In this document: positions 1 through 7,751 of the stretch, one piece after another | How positions within the stretch are numbered: position 1 is the stretch's first letter | How the letters are laid out: every line of letters begins with the position of its first letter | NCBI GenBank assembly: GCA_964404395.1 | Contig: CAYOKA010000063.1 | Location: forward strand, 1-12,117 | Source: JAAYBT01 sp964404395 | Lineage (GTDB): Bacteria > Bacillota > Clostridia > Acetivibrionales > DTU013 | Reading direction: 5' to 3' | DNA length: 12,117 bases | The notes under the pieces: generated by a model | Seen by the model: the letters and a program-made list of their open reading frames with translations, nothing else | Database searches by the model: none | What the model was told of the DNA's origin: nothing | Translations under genes and position numbers: made by a program

Positions 1-156
1 TTGTGGGATAACTATATATTAATATATGGCAACATTGCAAGTCAAACCTTTTTGTTTTTATTGCTTTATGCAAAAAGGCTACACATAAAAAATTCAGGAA
101 GGAAATAAAAATCGAGTGTAGAATATATAATATAGGCGTTTTTTTATATAAACAAA

Positions 157-198
157 GCTCGGGGCCGGTTGTTTGCATATATCACTAATCGGCTGAGC
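157..198 (+). other. Possible leader hairpin upstream of the giant kinase gene
   Basis: An imperfect inverted repeat sits 13 to 73 bases before the ATG at 221 and the TTG at 230. GCTC (157-160) pairs with GAGC (195-198), and GCCGGTT (164-170) pairs with AATCGGC (187-193), including one G-T pair. The two stems are separated by an asymmetric bulge (GGG on one side, T on the other) and closed by a 16-base loop. No T-run follows, so it is not a standard terminator. It could be a leader RNA structure or a chance pairing. A perfect TATAAT lies upstream at 126-131 but has no convincing -35 element. Confidence 0.25.
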
Positions 199-210
199 AA
201 AACTTCATAT

Positions 211-216
211 GGAGGG
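211..216 (+). promoter_or_regulatory. Ribosome binding site GGAGGG, misplaced for the TTG start
   Basis: GGAGGG at 211-216 is the only strong Shine-Dalgarno match before the giant gene. It lies 4 bases before ATG 221 and 13 bases before TTG 230. ATG 221 is in frame with the gene but reads ATG TTT TGA, and TTG 230 follows the TGA directly. The site therefore fits the ATG better than the start that gives an open frame. This suggests either a recent nonsense change, a sequence error, or termination followed by reinitiation at TTG. Confidence 0.6.
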
Positions 217-229
217 TATAATGTTTTGA

Positions 230-3200
230 TTGACTGGATACGTAATCAAAGAACAGATTTCCAAGAGCGATAATTCATCGATATACCGTGGTAATCGAGA
301 TTCAGATAACTGTCCGGTCGTTATAAAGCTGTTGAATAGGGACTATCCAACTTCCAGAGAGTTATCCGCCTTTGCACGGGAATATGAAATTATGGAAAAG
401 CTTTCCGGTGACGGCATTATAAAGGCATATTCCATTGAGAAATACAATAACAGCCTTGCCATCATTATGGAAGACATCGGGGGAGAATCGATTGTCAGGG
501 TGCTCCAATCCATCAAAACCGGGATAGCAGAGAAATTGTCACTGGCAATACAAATGACACACTCACTGATTCAAATGCATCAGCAGAATATTATTCATAA
601 GGATGTAAATCCAACCAACTTCATTTGGAATCATGAGACCAATCAGGTAAAGATTATTGATTTTGGCATATCAGCCGAATTAATCAAAGAATCGTCTCAG
701 ATTATCGACATGAACGTTTTAGAAGGAACCATAAATTATATCTCTCCTGAACAAACCGGGAGAGTAAACAGGCCCATCGACTATAGAACCGATTTATATT
801 CGCTCGGAATTACCTTCTATGAATTATTTACCAAGCAGGTGCCTTTCACCGGTAAGGACGAATCTGAGATAGTATACGGCCATATTGCCAAAGCTCCGAT
901 TCCTCCAAAAGACATTAATCCGGATATCCCCGCTGTCCTATCGAAAATAATCATGAAAATGATTTCAAAAACAGCTGAAGACAGGTATCAATCAGCCTTG
1001 GGAGTGAAAAGGGATCTGGAATACTGCCTCCGGATACTGGGAGGGCCTGGAGAAATCAGTGGATTCATACCCGGTGAAGAAGATATTGTTGACAGATTTG
1101 AGATACCACACAGGCTATATGGACGTGAAGTAGAGATTCAGGAGATGATTGACGGCTTTGAAAGAGCGGCCGCAGGTCAGTGCGAGCTTTTACTGGTAGG
1201 CGGTTTCTCAGGTATCGGCAAATCTTCGTTGATTCAGGAACTTCGCAAGCCTTTAGCAGGTAAAAAAGGATACTTTATTTCCGGCAAGTGCAACCAGTTC
1301 GAGTGCAACATTCCATATCACGGCATAATTCTGGCATTCCGAGGGATGATAAAGCAACTGCTTTCAGAAACACAAGACAATTTGGATAATTGGAAACGGA
1401 GCCTTCTGGAAGCTCTTGGGAGCAACGGACAGGTCATTGTGGACATCCTCCCGGAACTGGAGCAGATTATCGGGCCTCAGCCCAAGATGTTCGAGCTTAA
1501 CCCCGTCGAAGCCCAAAATCGTTTCCGTCTGGTCTTTTTGGATTTTATCGGGGCTTTTGCAACGCGTGAGCACCCACTGGTAATTTCCCTTGACGATTTG
1601 CAGTGGAGTGACGCCTCTACACTGGAATTGCTCAAGAACGTCCTGGCGGCAGGCAACACAAAGCATGTATATTTAATAGGCGCTTACAGGGATAATGAAG
1701 TTCAGGAGGGGCATCCGCTGCTACAACTGCTGAATGACCTAAAAAACAATAGTCAGGAAAGGAATATGTCATATCGTCAAATAACCCTTAAGCCGTTAAA
1801 AGCGGCAGCAGTAAACCATCTGATATCTGATACGCTTCATTGCCCCCCGGTTGAGGCTGAGTCACTGACCAAGCTTGTTTTGCATAAGACGAAGGGTAAC
1901 CCGTTCTTTATCAATAAGCTATTGAACACATTGTACTTACAGGGCTCTTTCACGTTCAAGCCGGAAAAAAGGCAATGGGAATACGACCTCAAAAAGGTCG
2001 AAGCTGTAGAAATCAGTGAGAATGTGGTGGAGTTTCTGGTAAAGGGCCTTGAATCATTGCCGACAGATGCACTGGACATTCTTAAGATAGCTGCCTGTAT
2101 CGGAAACCAATTTGATTTGAAGCTGCTTTCACAGATTGGCAAAAAATCAGCTAAAGCGCTCGGCAGGGACCTGTGGATTGCTATCGAAAAAGAAATCATT
2201 CTCCCTCTGAGCAACAATTACCGGTTGATAAAGCCACAACAAAGCACAGAGCTCTCGCAAGATTTCGAGATCAGTTTTTGTTTTGCACATGACCGGATAA
2301 GGCAGGCTGTGCAGTCCTTTATATCCGAAGAAGAGAAATCAGAGATCCATCTATCAATAGGACGTGAGTATATAAGAATTTTTAAGGAAACAGGCCGGGC
2401 AGATTCAATATTTGATCTGGTAAGCCATCTTAATATCGGGCGGAATTTAATCCGGGAGGAAGCCGAGCGTGCGGAGCTGTCATTCCTTAACGCAATAGCC
2501 GGGAACAAAGCAAGACAATCAGGTGCTTTCACAGCTGCCGCAAGTTATTTTGACATGGCTGAATCTCTGCTAACACAGGAAGAATGGAAGAAGATTCCCG
2601 GGAAGCTGTTTGATCTGAAATTGGAACATGCAACCTGCTCCCTATTGTCCGGAGACCTACTGAAAGCGGACGAGCTTTGTGAACAACTGATGCAGCTTGC
2701 TACCACCAATATTGACAAGGGTGCGGTTACAAATGTCAAAGTCCAGATTCTGGAATTTCAGGGTAGGTTCTTTGAAGCAATTGACGAAATTCGCCGGAGC
2801 CTCCTTATGTTTGATGTCACCTTACCTGAAAACGACCGGGAGATAGGCTCCGGAATTCAGAAAGGTATTATGAAGATGCAGGCTTATCTGGCAAAAACGC
2901 CTGTAGAGGAGCTGGTAAACCTGCCTGAGATGAAGGCGCAGGATAAAATCATGGTTATGCAGCTGCTTTTTCAGGTTGTTCCTCCAGCGCTTCAAACAAA
3001 TCCGCCCCTGTATATCCTGGCATCACTGATGATGTTTGAGATTACCTGCGAATATGGGGTCTCACCTCTGTCATGTAAGAGCTTTACCGACTGTGGAATT
3101 GTCCAGGCGACGATGCTCAATGACTACCAAACCAGTTACAAGCTTGGAGAAGCGGCATTTTCACTGATTAACAAATTTAACGCTGAAGCCTTGAAGCCTG

Positions 3201-5425
3201 CTGTATATTTTGGGTTCACGTTCTCTTCCTATTGGCGGGCTCACTATAGTGAGAGCATTAAGCTATATGATATGGCATATCAGAAGGGTATGGAAACAGG
3301 CGACATACAGCATGCCGCCTACGCTCTGTCTCACAAGGTTCACTTATGGATGTGGGTCGGAAAGAACCTGAATGAGTTGAAGCTGGAAACAGAAAACATC
3401 ACTGCAGTTCTCGGTAGAACTAAAAATGCCATGCCGCTCCTGCTCACCAAAATTGTAAACTATTCCATCAGAAAATTCCAAACAATACCGGATAAGGAGG
3501 ATGGGACCTGCTTTAAAGCAGAAGACCAGGAAATGCTGGCGACTATTGAAAAAACAAAGGACATTCCTTACCTGTATAGATTCTTTCAGTACAATACCTA
3601 TGAGAATATAATATTAGGCAATATGGAAGCCGCAGAAAAGTGGGATGTCATGGCAGAGAGGATTGTTTCCGGCGAACTGTCCGATTTCCCGATCCCTGAC
3701 ACTTACCTGTTCCGCGCTCTAATACTTACAAATAAATGGAAGACGGCAGCTTTTGAAGAAAAGCTTGACATAAAAGAAACGCTGGCCGGCATCCAGCAGA
3801 AAATGGAAATCTGGGCAGAGAACTGCCCCGATAATTTCGCTCATAAGTACTACCTGCTTTCTGCACAAATAGCGGTTATTGAAAATGAATCGCTGGATAC
3901 TGTCGTTGAGCTTTTCGAAAAAGCAATGAGTTCCATAGGCGACAATGATTTCATTCAGCTTAGAGCCCTAATCAACGAATTGTACGGAGAGTTCTGGCTG
4001 TCCAGGGGAGATGAAATCACTGGAAAAGCTTATATCAGAGAGGCCTGGTATCTTTACAGACAATGGGGAGCCTACCGGAAGGTTACGCTGCTGGAGAAGA
4101 AGTATTCTCTTTATTTTATGAGCGATGTAGCCCTGCATGGAATGAAGAGCACGCTTTCTACAACAAGCAATTCAATTGATGCCATTTCAATCCTGAAATC
4201 CACACAGGCTATCTCAAGTGAAATTAAGATCGAAAAGCTTTTGACTATATTGATTCGCACGATGATAGAAAATGCTGGTGCCCAGCGGGGATGTTTGCTG
4301 CTTCGGAACGAAACCGACGGCGAATTATATATTGAAGCGATACAGGATGACAATGCCAATCAGCTCCAAGTCATGCAATCCCTCCCGTTTACACAAAGCA
4401 ATGTCCTCTGTCCGGAGATCGTGCAATACGTTATCCGCACAAGGGAAACTGTGGTTATTCACAATGCCTTCAAGGATGTGAACTATCATGGCAACTCATA
4501 TATTATGCAAAACCGGATTAAATCCTTATTATGCATGCCGGTCATCTACCAAAACCGCTTTAAGGGCGTGGTTTACCTGGAAAATAATCTTTCTGATAAC
4601 GTCTTCACCTCAGAAAGGCTTGAAATATTAAAGATCCTATCCTCTCAGGCCTCCATTTCAATTGAAAACGCCGTGCTTTATGAAAATATGGAGGAGAAGG
4701 TCAAAGAAAGAACAATCGAGTTGAATGATGCAAATGAAAGGCTCAGGGAGCTGTCATTCCATGATCCGCTGACCGACCTGCACAATCGCAGGTATACCTT
4801 TGAGTTTATATCTGACAAGATAGCACAGTTCACACAAAAGAAAAAGAAAATAATCGAAAATGGCGATAAGCGAAGCGTGTCAATTAAGGAAAACGTTATC
4901 GGAGTCTTTTTACTCGACCTTGACCATTTTAAACAGATAAATGACACCTACGGCCATGCAGCCGGTGATAATGCTTTAATTACCTTATCCAAAACTCTGA
5001 AACAGATGGTAAGAGCCGATGATTTCCTGGTGCGCTGGGGCGGAGAGGAATTCCTTATTATACTGTACAATACTAAGCCGGAATACCTGGAAAGGTTCAG
5101 CCGAAGGGTCCTTGAAATGGTAAGCAAAACGCCACTGGAGGTATCAGAGGGCAGGACAATATATAAAACCTGCTCGCTCGGATATGTGCGGATACCTTTG
5201 AACGTAGCAAACCCCGAACTTTTGAACCTTGAACAGATGATAAATATCAGCGACTATGCCCTATACTGTGCAAAAGAGAATGGCAGAAACTGTGCAGCCC
5301 ACTTCCGGCTGATAAAACCGACTAGCGCAGGATACAAGCTCAAAAGGTATCTGATGAGCTTGTCAAGAAACGTCAAACTGGATGAAGAGTATTTTAAAAT
5401 TGATTATATAAGGAATGAATTTTAG
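230..5425 (+). CDS. Ser/Thr protein kinase-AAA ATPase-GAF-GGDEF signalling protein (diguanylate cyclase)
   Basis: This 1731-residue, probably cytoplasmic protein joins several signalling modules. Residues 1-265 are a Hanks-type kinase: VVIK lysine K33, HKDVNPTN loop with D125 and N130, DFG 144-146, SPE 172-174. The glycine-rich loop is degenerate. Residues about 290-600 are a COG3899-type NTPase with Walker A GFSGIGKSS (K331), an LDD Walker B (D455, D456) and GNPFF at 556-560. Residues about 600-1300 are helical, TPR-like repeats ending in the family's conserved block near 1246-1290. A GAF domain (about 1328-1485), a short coiled coil (1485-1510) and a GGDEF domain follow. The cyclase keeps DLDHFKQIND (1563-1572), GGEEF (1604-1608) and an RADD inhibitory site (1595-1598), so it is predicted to make c-di-GMP with product inhibition. 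No membrane segment is visible. Similar kinase/AAA/GAF proteins usually end in a histidine kinase. Start TTG 230 is uncertain because of the TGA at 227-229. What it senses is unknown. Confidence 0.93.
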   Translation: MTGYVIKEQISKSDNSSIYRGNRDSDNCPVVIKLLNRDYPTSRELSAFAREYEIMEKLSGDGIIKAYSIEKYNNSLAIIMEDIGGESIVRVLQSIKTGIAEKLSLAIQMTHSLIQMHQQNIIHKDVNPTNFIWNHETNQVKIIDFGISAELIKESSQIIDMNVLEGTINYISPEQTGRVNRPIDYRTDLYSLGITFYELFTKQVPFTGKDESEIVYGHIAKAPIPPKDINPDIPAVLSKIIMKMISKTAEDRYQSALGVKRDLEYCLRILGGPGEISGFIPGEEDIVDRFEIPHRLYGREVEIQEMIDGFERAAAGQCELLLVGGFSGIGKSSLIQELRKPLAGKKGYFISGKCNQFECNIPYHGIILAFRGMIKQLLSETQDNLDNWKRSLLEALGSNGQVIVDILPELEQIIGPQPKMFELNPVEAQNRFRLVFLDFIGAFATREHPLVISLDDLQWSDASTLELLKNVLAAGNTKHVYLIGAYRDNEVQEGHPLLQLLNDLKNNSQERNMSYRQITLKPLKAAAVNHLISDTLHCPPVEAESLTKLVLHKTKGNPFFINKLLNTLYLQGSFTFKPEKRQWEYDLKKVEAVEISENVVEFLVKGLESLPTDALDILKIAACIGNQFDLKLLSQIGKKSAKALGRDLWIAIEKEIILPLSNNYRLIKPQQSTELSQDFEISFCFAHDRIRQAVQSFISEEEKSEIHLSIGREYIRIFKETGRADSIFDLVSHLNIGRNLIREEAERAELSFLNAIAGNKARQSGAFTAAASYFDMAESLLTQEEWKKIPGKLFDLKLEHATCSLLSGDLLKADELCEQLMQLATTNIDKGAVTNVKVQILEFQGRFFEAIDEIRRSLLMFDVTLPENDREIGSGIQKGIMKMQAYLAKTPVEELVNLPEMKAQDKIMVMQLLFQVVPPALQTNPPLYILASLMMFEITCEYGVSPLSCKSFTDCGIVQATMLNDYQTSYKLGEAAFSLINKFNAEALKPAVYFGFTFSSYWRAHYSESIKLYDMAYQKGMETGDIQHAAYALSHKVHLWMWVGKNLNELKLETENITAVLGRTKNAMPLLLTKIVNYSIRKFQTIPDKEDGTCFKAEDQEMLATIEKTKDIPYLYRFFQYNTYENIILGNMEAAEKWDVMAERIVSGELSDFPIPDTYLFRALILTNKWKTAAFEEKLDIKETLAGIQQKMEIWAENCPDNFAHKYYLLSAQIAVIENESLDTVVELFEKAMSSIGDNDFIQLRALINELYGEFWLSRGDEITGKAYIREAWYLYRQWGAYRKVTLLEKKYSLYFMSDVALHGMKSTLSTTSNSIDAISILKSTQAISSEIKIEKLLTILIRTMIENAGAQRGCLLLRNETDGELYIEAIQDDNANQLQVMQSLPFTQSNVLCPEIVQYVIRTRETVVIHNAFKDVNYHGNSYIMQNRIKSLLCMPVIYQNRFKGVVYLENNLSDNVFTSERLEILKILSSQASISIENAVLYENMEEKVKERTIELNDANERLRELSFHDPLTDLHNRRYTFEFISDKIAQFTQKKKKIIENGDKRSVSIKENVIGVFLLDLDHFKQINDTYGHAAGDNALITLSKTLKQMVRADDFLVRWGGEEFLIILYNTKPEYLERFSRRVLEMVSKTPLEVSEGRTIYKTCSLGYVRIPLNVANPELLNLEQMINISDYALYCAKENGRNCAAHFRLIKPTSAGYKLKRYLMSLSRNVKLDEEYFKIDYIRNEF

Positions 5426-6557
5426 CCCGTGGAGGCGGCGGCCCATAAAATTGATAATAGTTGCACATAATCCTGCCATTGTACAACTTACGCTTTTTAT
5501 TAGCTCTGCGCCCAAACAGCCTTTCAAAATTCATGTGTGATGTGATGATATAGAATGACCATGTGTCAAATCCCTTGAAAATGCCTCCCATTTCCCGGTA
5601 TAGCTTCTCCACCTCAGGCATTTCTCCCAGCCGCTCCCCGTAAGGCGGATTGCATACGATGAAACCGTATTTGTATCTAGAGCTTATTTCCGAAAGCGGC
5701 ATGCGCTGAAGGTGAATATCTTCAGCTACACCGGCCTGAGTTGCATGATACCGGGCAAGGCCGATAACTTCATTGTCAATGTCGGAGCCGTGTATTCTAA
5801 GATCAGGTATCCTCTTTGCCTTGTCAGCTGCTTCCTCTCTGGCTGTTTTCCATAGCTGCGGTGGTGTTTGCCGCCAGCTCTCCGCAGTAAAGCTTCGCTT
5901 AGCCCCCGGCGCAATATTGCCTGCGATTAGTGCCGCTTCAATAGGAATGGTCCCCGACCCGCAGAATGGATCAATTAACGCCCTATCGGGCTTCCATCTG
6001 CTTATCATCAACATAGCCGCCGCCAGCGTTTCCTTAAGCGGAGCTTCCGACACAAGGGTTCTGTAGCCCCGTTTATGCAGACCAATACCGCTGGTATCAA
6101 TCGTCAATGTTGCCATATCCTTGAGCAAGCCCACTTCTATCCTATATAATGGCCCGGTCTCATCGAACCATTCCTTTTTATACTTCAACTTCATTTTCTC
6201 TACAACAGCCTTCTTGGCAATAGCCTGACAGTCCGGGATACTTGCGAGCTTTGAATCCACGGACTTCCCGTCAACCGGGAACTCAGCGTTTTCCGGCAGC
6301 CAGTCTCCCCAGGGCAATGCTTTGGTACCCTCGAAAAGCTCATCAAAGGTCAATGCTTTAAATTCGCCTATTTTTATCAGAACCCGCTCCGCGCTTCGAA
6401 GCCACAAATTCGTTCTGCATATAGCCTCTTCATCACCGGCAAAGGTAACTCTGCCGTTTTCAACATGCTGATCCGTATAGCCAAGCATTCTCAGCTCCCT
6501 TGCCACAATTGCTTCTAAACCAAATACGCAAGTGGCGATTAAGTGCATTTTTGACAT
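5394..6557 (-). CDS. THUMP-domain class I SAM-dependent RNA methyltransferase (YpsC/RlmL-type)
   Basis: The 387-residue protein is a COG0116-type N2-guanine RNA methyltransferase, related to B. subtilis YpsC and the N-terminal half of E. coli RlmL, which modifies G2445 of 23S rRNA. The N-terminal part fits a ferredoxin-like plus THUMP RNA-binding region (roughly residues 1-155). SAM-binding motif I is DPFCGSGT (196-203) and the catalytic motif IV is NPPYGERL (303-310). The C-terminal block ending YQFYGPPPPRAK is typical of the family. The start is set by AGGAGG at 6563-6568, 5 bases upstream of the ATG. A minus-strand promoter lies at 6624-6652. The last 11 codons overlap the 3' end of the convergent kinase gene, and the final residues IHSLYNQF look like read-through from that gene. 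The exact target nucleotide here is inferred only. Confidence 0.93.
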   Translation of the reverse strand: MSKMHLIATCVFGLEAIVARELRMLGYTDQHVENGRVTFAGDEEAICRTNLWLRSAERVLIKIGEFKALTFDELFEGTKALPWGDWLPENAEFPVDGKSVDSKLASIPDCQAIAKKAVVEKMKLKYKKEWFDETGPLYRIEVGLLKDMATLTIDTSGIGLHKRGYRTLVSEAPLKETLAAAMLMISRWKPDRALIDPFCGSGTIPIEAALIAGNIAPGAKRSFTAESWRQTPPQLWKTAREEAADKAKRIPDLRIHGSDIDNEVIGLARYHATQAGVAEDIHLQRMPLSEISSRYKYGFIVCNPPYGERLGEMPEVEKLYREMGGIFKGFDTWSFYIITSHMNFERLFGRRANKKRKLYNGRIMCNYYQFYGPPPPRAKIHSLYNQF

Positions 6558-6606
6558 TGCTTCCTCCTAAGATAGCCGTTTTTCTCTATGATTACAGTAA
6601 AAGCCA

Positions 6607-6636
6607 TTGTTATCACAAATCCAATGATAATATAAT
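6607..6636 (+). promoter_or_regulatory. Possible upstream promoter for the DUF1189 gene
   Basis: TTGTTA (6607-6612), an 18-base spacer and a perfect TATAAT (6631-6636) form a plausible sigma-A promoter pointing right. It overlaps the leftward promoter at 6624-6652, so the two might compete. The promoter at 6733-6761 is better placed for the same gene. Confidence 0.35.
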
Positions 6637-6652
6637 ACACCCCTGCTTTCAA
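6624..6652 (-). promoter_or_regulatory. Promoter for the RNA methyltransferase gene
   Basis: Read on the minus strand, TTGAAA (6652-6647) is followed by a 17-base spacer and TATCAT (6629-6624). Each box matches the sigma-A consensus in five of six positions. It lies about 65 bases upstream of the methyltransferase ATG and directs transcription leftward. Confidence 0.55.
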
Positions 6653-6732
6653 GGGCATTTGTCATTGACCTTTTTCACAGGCGCTCAGATGCCAAGGTTA
6701 CCAGCGTAAAGCTATCGTTGAGGTTTTTCAAA

Positions 6733-6761
6733 TTGATTCGCAGATTTGAATAGAGTATAAT
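6733..6761 (+). promoter_or_regulatory. Sigma-A-type promoter for the DUF1189 gene
   Basis: TTGATT (6733-6738), a 17-base spacer and a perfect TATAAT (6756-6761) form a good promoter. The expected transcription start is near 6768. The in-frame ATG at 6760 overlaps the -10 box and would lie upstream of the transcript start, so the true start must be further down, at 6802. Confidence 0.7.
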
Positions 6762-6801
6762 GGAAAATGAAAATACAGTAGTTTTTTTGTCGGGAGGAAT
6801 T

Positions 6802-7593
6802 ATGAACAATACAAAACCGAATTTTTTCAGGTGTTTTTTCTATAGTATAACCAGCTTTGATAAGTACAGATTATTTCTAAGGCAGAGTGTGGGAAGGGCT
6901 GTGGTTTACCTGCTGCTGCTTTCATTGTTTATTGCTCTGATTGTCGGTATACCGACCTGGATAGAGTATAATAAAATCATGGAGAGTTTTGCCCTCAACT
7001 TTGATTCCCTTGTGCCTGATTTCAGATTAGCCGATGGCAAGCTGGAGGTAAGCGGTGAAATGCCGATTGTCGTAGGTGACGATACCTACCCGATTGTAAT
7101 AGATACATCTGCTGATGCGGAAGTAAGGATACTTGATCAATATGATACTGTAATGCTTATTACCAGTGATAAAATTATTCAAAAGAATTATGTAGACAAA
7201 ACTGTCACTCCTTTGAACATGTTCCAAGGCTTAACCCTTACAAGGGACGACATTGCTCAGACAATTCCGCTCATGAAGCCCATAGGCGTATTTGTGTTTG
7301 TTTTTATGGGCATATTCTTTATCTTAGGCAAATTCATTAGTGCACTCATAATCAGCCTGCTGGGTCGTGCCATTAATTCAGCTAAGCGAACCAATCTTAG
7401 CTATAAGGGCATATTCAAAATAAGTGTTTATGCCATGACCTTGCCACTTCTGATTTGTACTGCTTTGGATTTTGTGCCCCTGCGCATACCTTTCATATGG
7501 GTGTTATTCTATGCTATCGCATTCATTTATGTCTATGGCGCGATTAACAACATCAGAAAGGAAATTGACAAGGCTTCCGAGCCGAGTATTTAG
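6802..7593 (+). CDS. DUF1189-type integral membrane protein
   Basis: The 263-residue protein has one hydrophobic segment near the N-terminus (about 33-50), a polar region of about 105 residues (55-160), then three more segments (about 161-187, 204-224, 229-248) and a short charged tail. This layout, with FQGLTLTRDD just before the second segment, matches the DUF1189 family of Firmicutes membrane proteins, whose function is unknown. The polar region probably faces outside, by inference from the topology. The start ATG 6802 is chosen because GGGAGG (6792-6797) lies 4 bases upstream and because the promoter -10 box overlaps the longer in-frame start at 6760. The gene stands alone between its own promoter and a terminator. 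Confidence 0.8.
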   Translation: MNNTKPNFFRCFFYSITSFDKYRLFLRQSVGRAVVYLLLLSLFIALIVGIPTWIEYNKIMESFALNFDSLVPDFRLADGKLEVSGEMPIVVGDDTYPIVIDTSADAEVRILDQYDTVMLITSDKIIQKNYVDKTVTPLNMFQGLTLTRDDIAQTIPLMKPIGVFVFVFMGIFFILGKFISALIISLLGRAINSAKRTNLSYKGIFKISVYAMTLPLLICTALDFVPLRIPFIWVLFYAIAFIYVYGAINNIRKEIDKASEPSI

Positions 7594-7642
7594 TAATCAA
7601 AATTTCCCAAAACATGCAACATCGCAAAATGCCCATACATGG

Positions 7643-7669
7643 ACACTGCCTTAACAGGCAGTGTTTTTT
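7643..7669 (+). terminator. Rho-independent terminator after the DUF1189 gene
   Basis: A perfect 8-bp stem, ACACTGCC (7643-7650) with GGCAGTGT (7657-7664), encloses the loop TTAACA and is followed by a run of T to 7669. It lies 50 bases after the DUF1189 stop codon and ends that transcript before the oxidoreductase gene. Confidence 0.9.
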
Positions 7670-7751
7670 GCATTAAATATGTCTATTGGTAAATGATAAA
7701 GATTGAAAATACTAGTCAGCTATAAATTTAGGAATGTATCGGAGGATGAAT

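Noticed and set aside
61..205. c-di-GMP riboswitch (GEMM) upstream of the GGDEF gene
   Set aside because: An ACAAAGC...GGGGCC segment with a following hairpin loosely recalls the motif. The conserved GCAAACC, the GAAA tetraloop and the GACGCAAAGC core are absent.
1364..2739. Several minus-strand open frames of 60-126 codons inside the giant gene
   Set aside because: They overlap the well-supported conserved coding frame, show no recognisable domain, and have no ribosome binding site or promoter that I could see.
6760..6801. Longer start for the DUF1189 gene at 6760
   Set aside because: This ATG overlaps the -10 box of a good promoter and has no ribosome binding site, whereas 6802 has GGGAGG in the right place.
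7472..7654. A 60-codon open frame across the end of the DUF1189 gene and its terminator
   Set aside because: It overlaps conserved membrane-protein coding in another frame and runs into the terminator hairpin.
7734..7751. Earlier starts for the FAD/Rieske gene at 7734 or 7746
   Set aside because: GGAGG at 7741-7745 is correctly spaced only for ATG 7752; the other two lie before or directly next to it.
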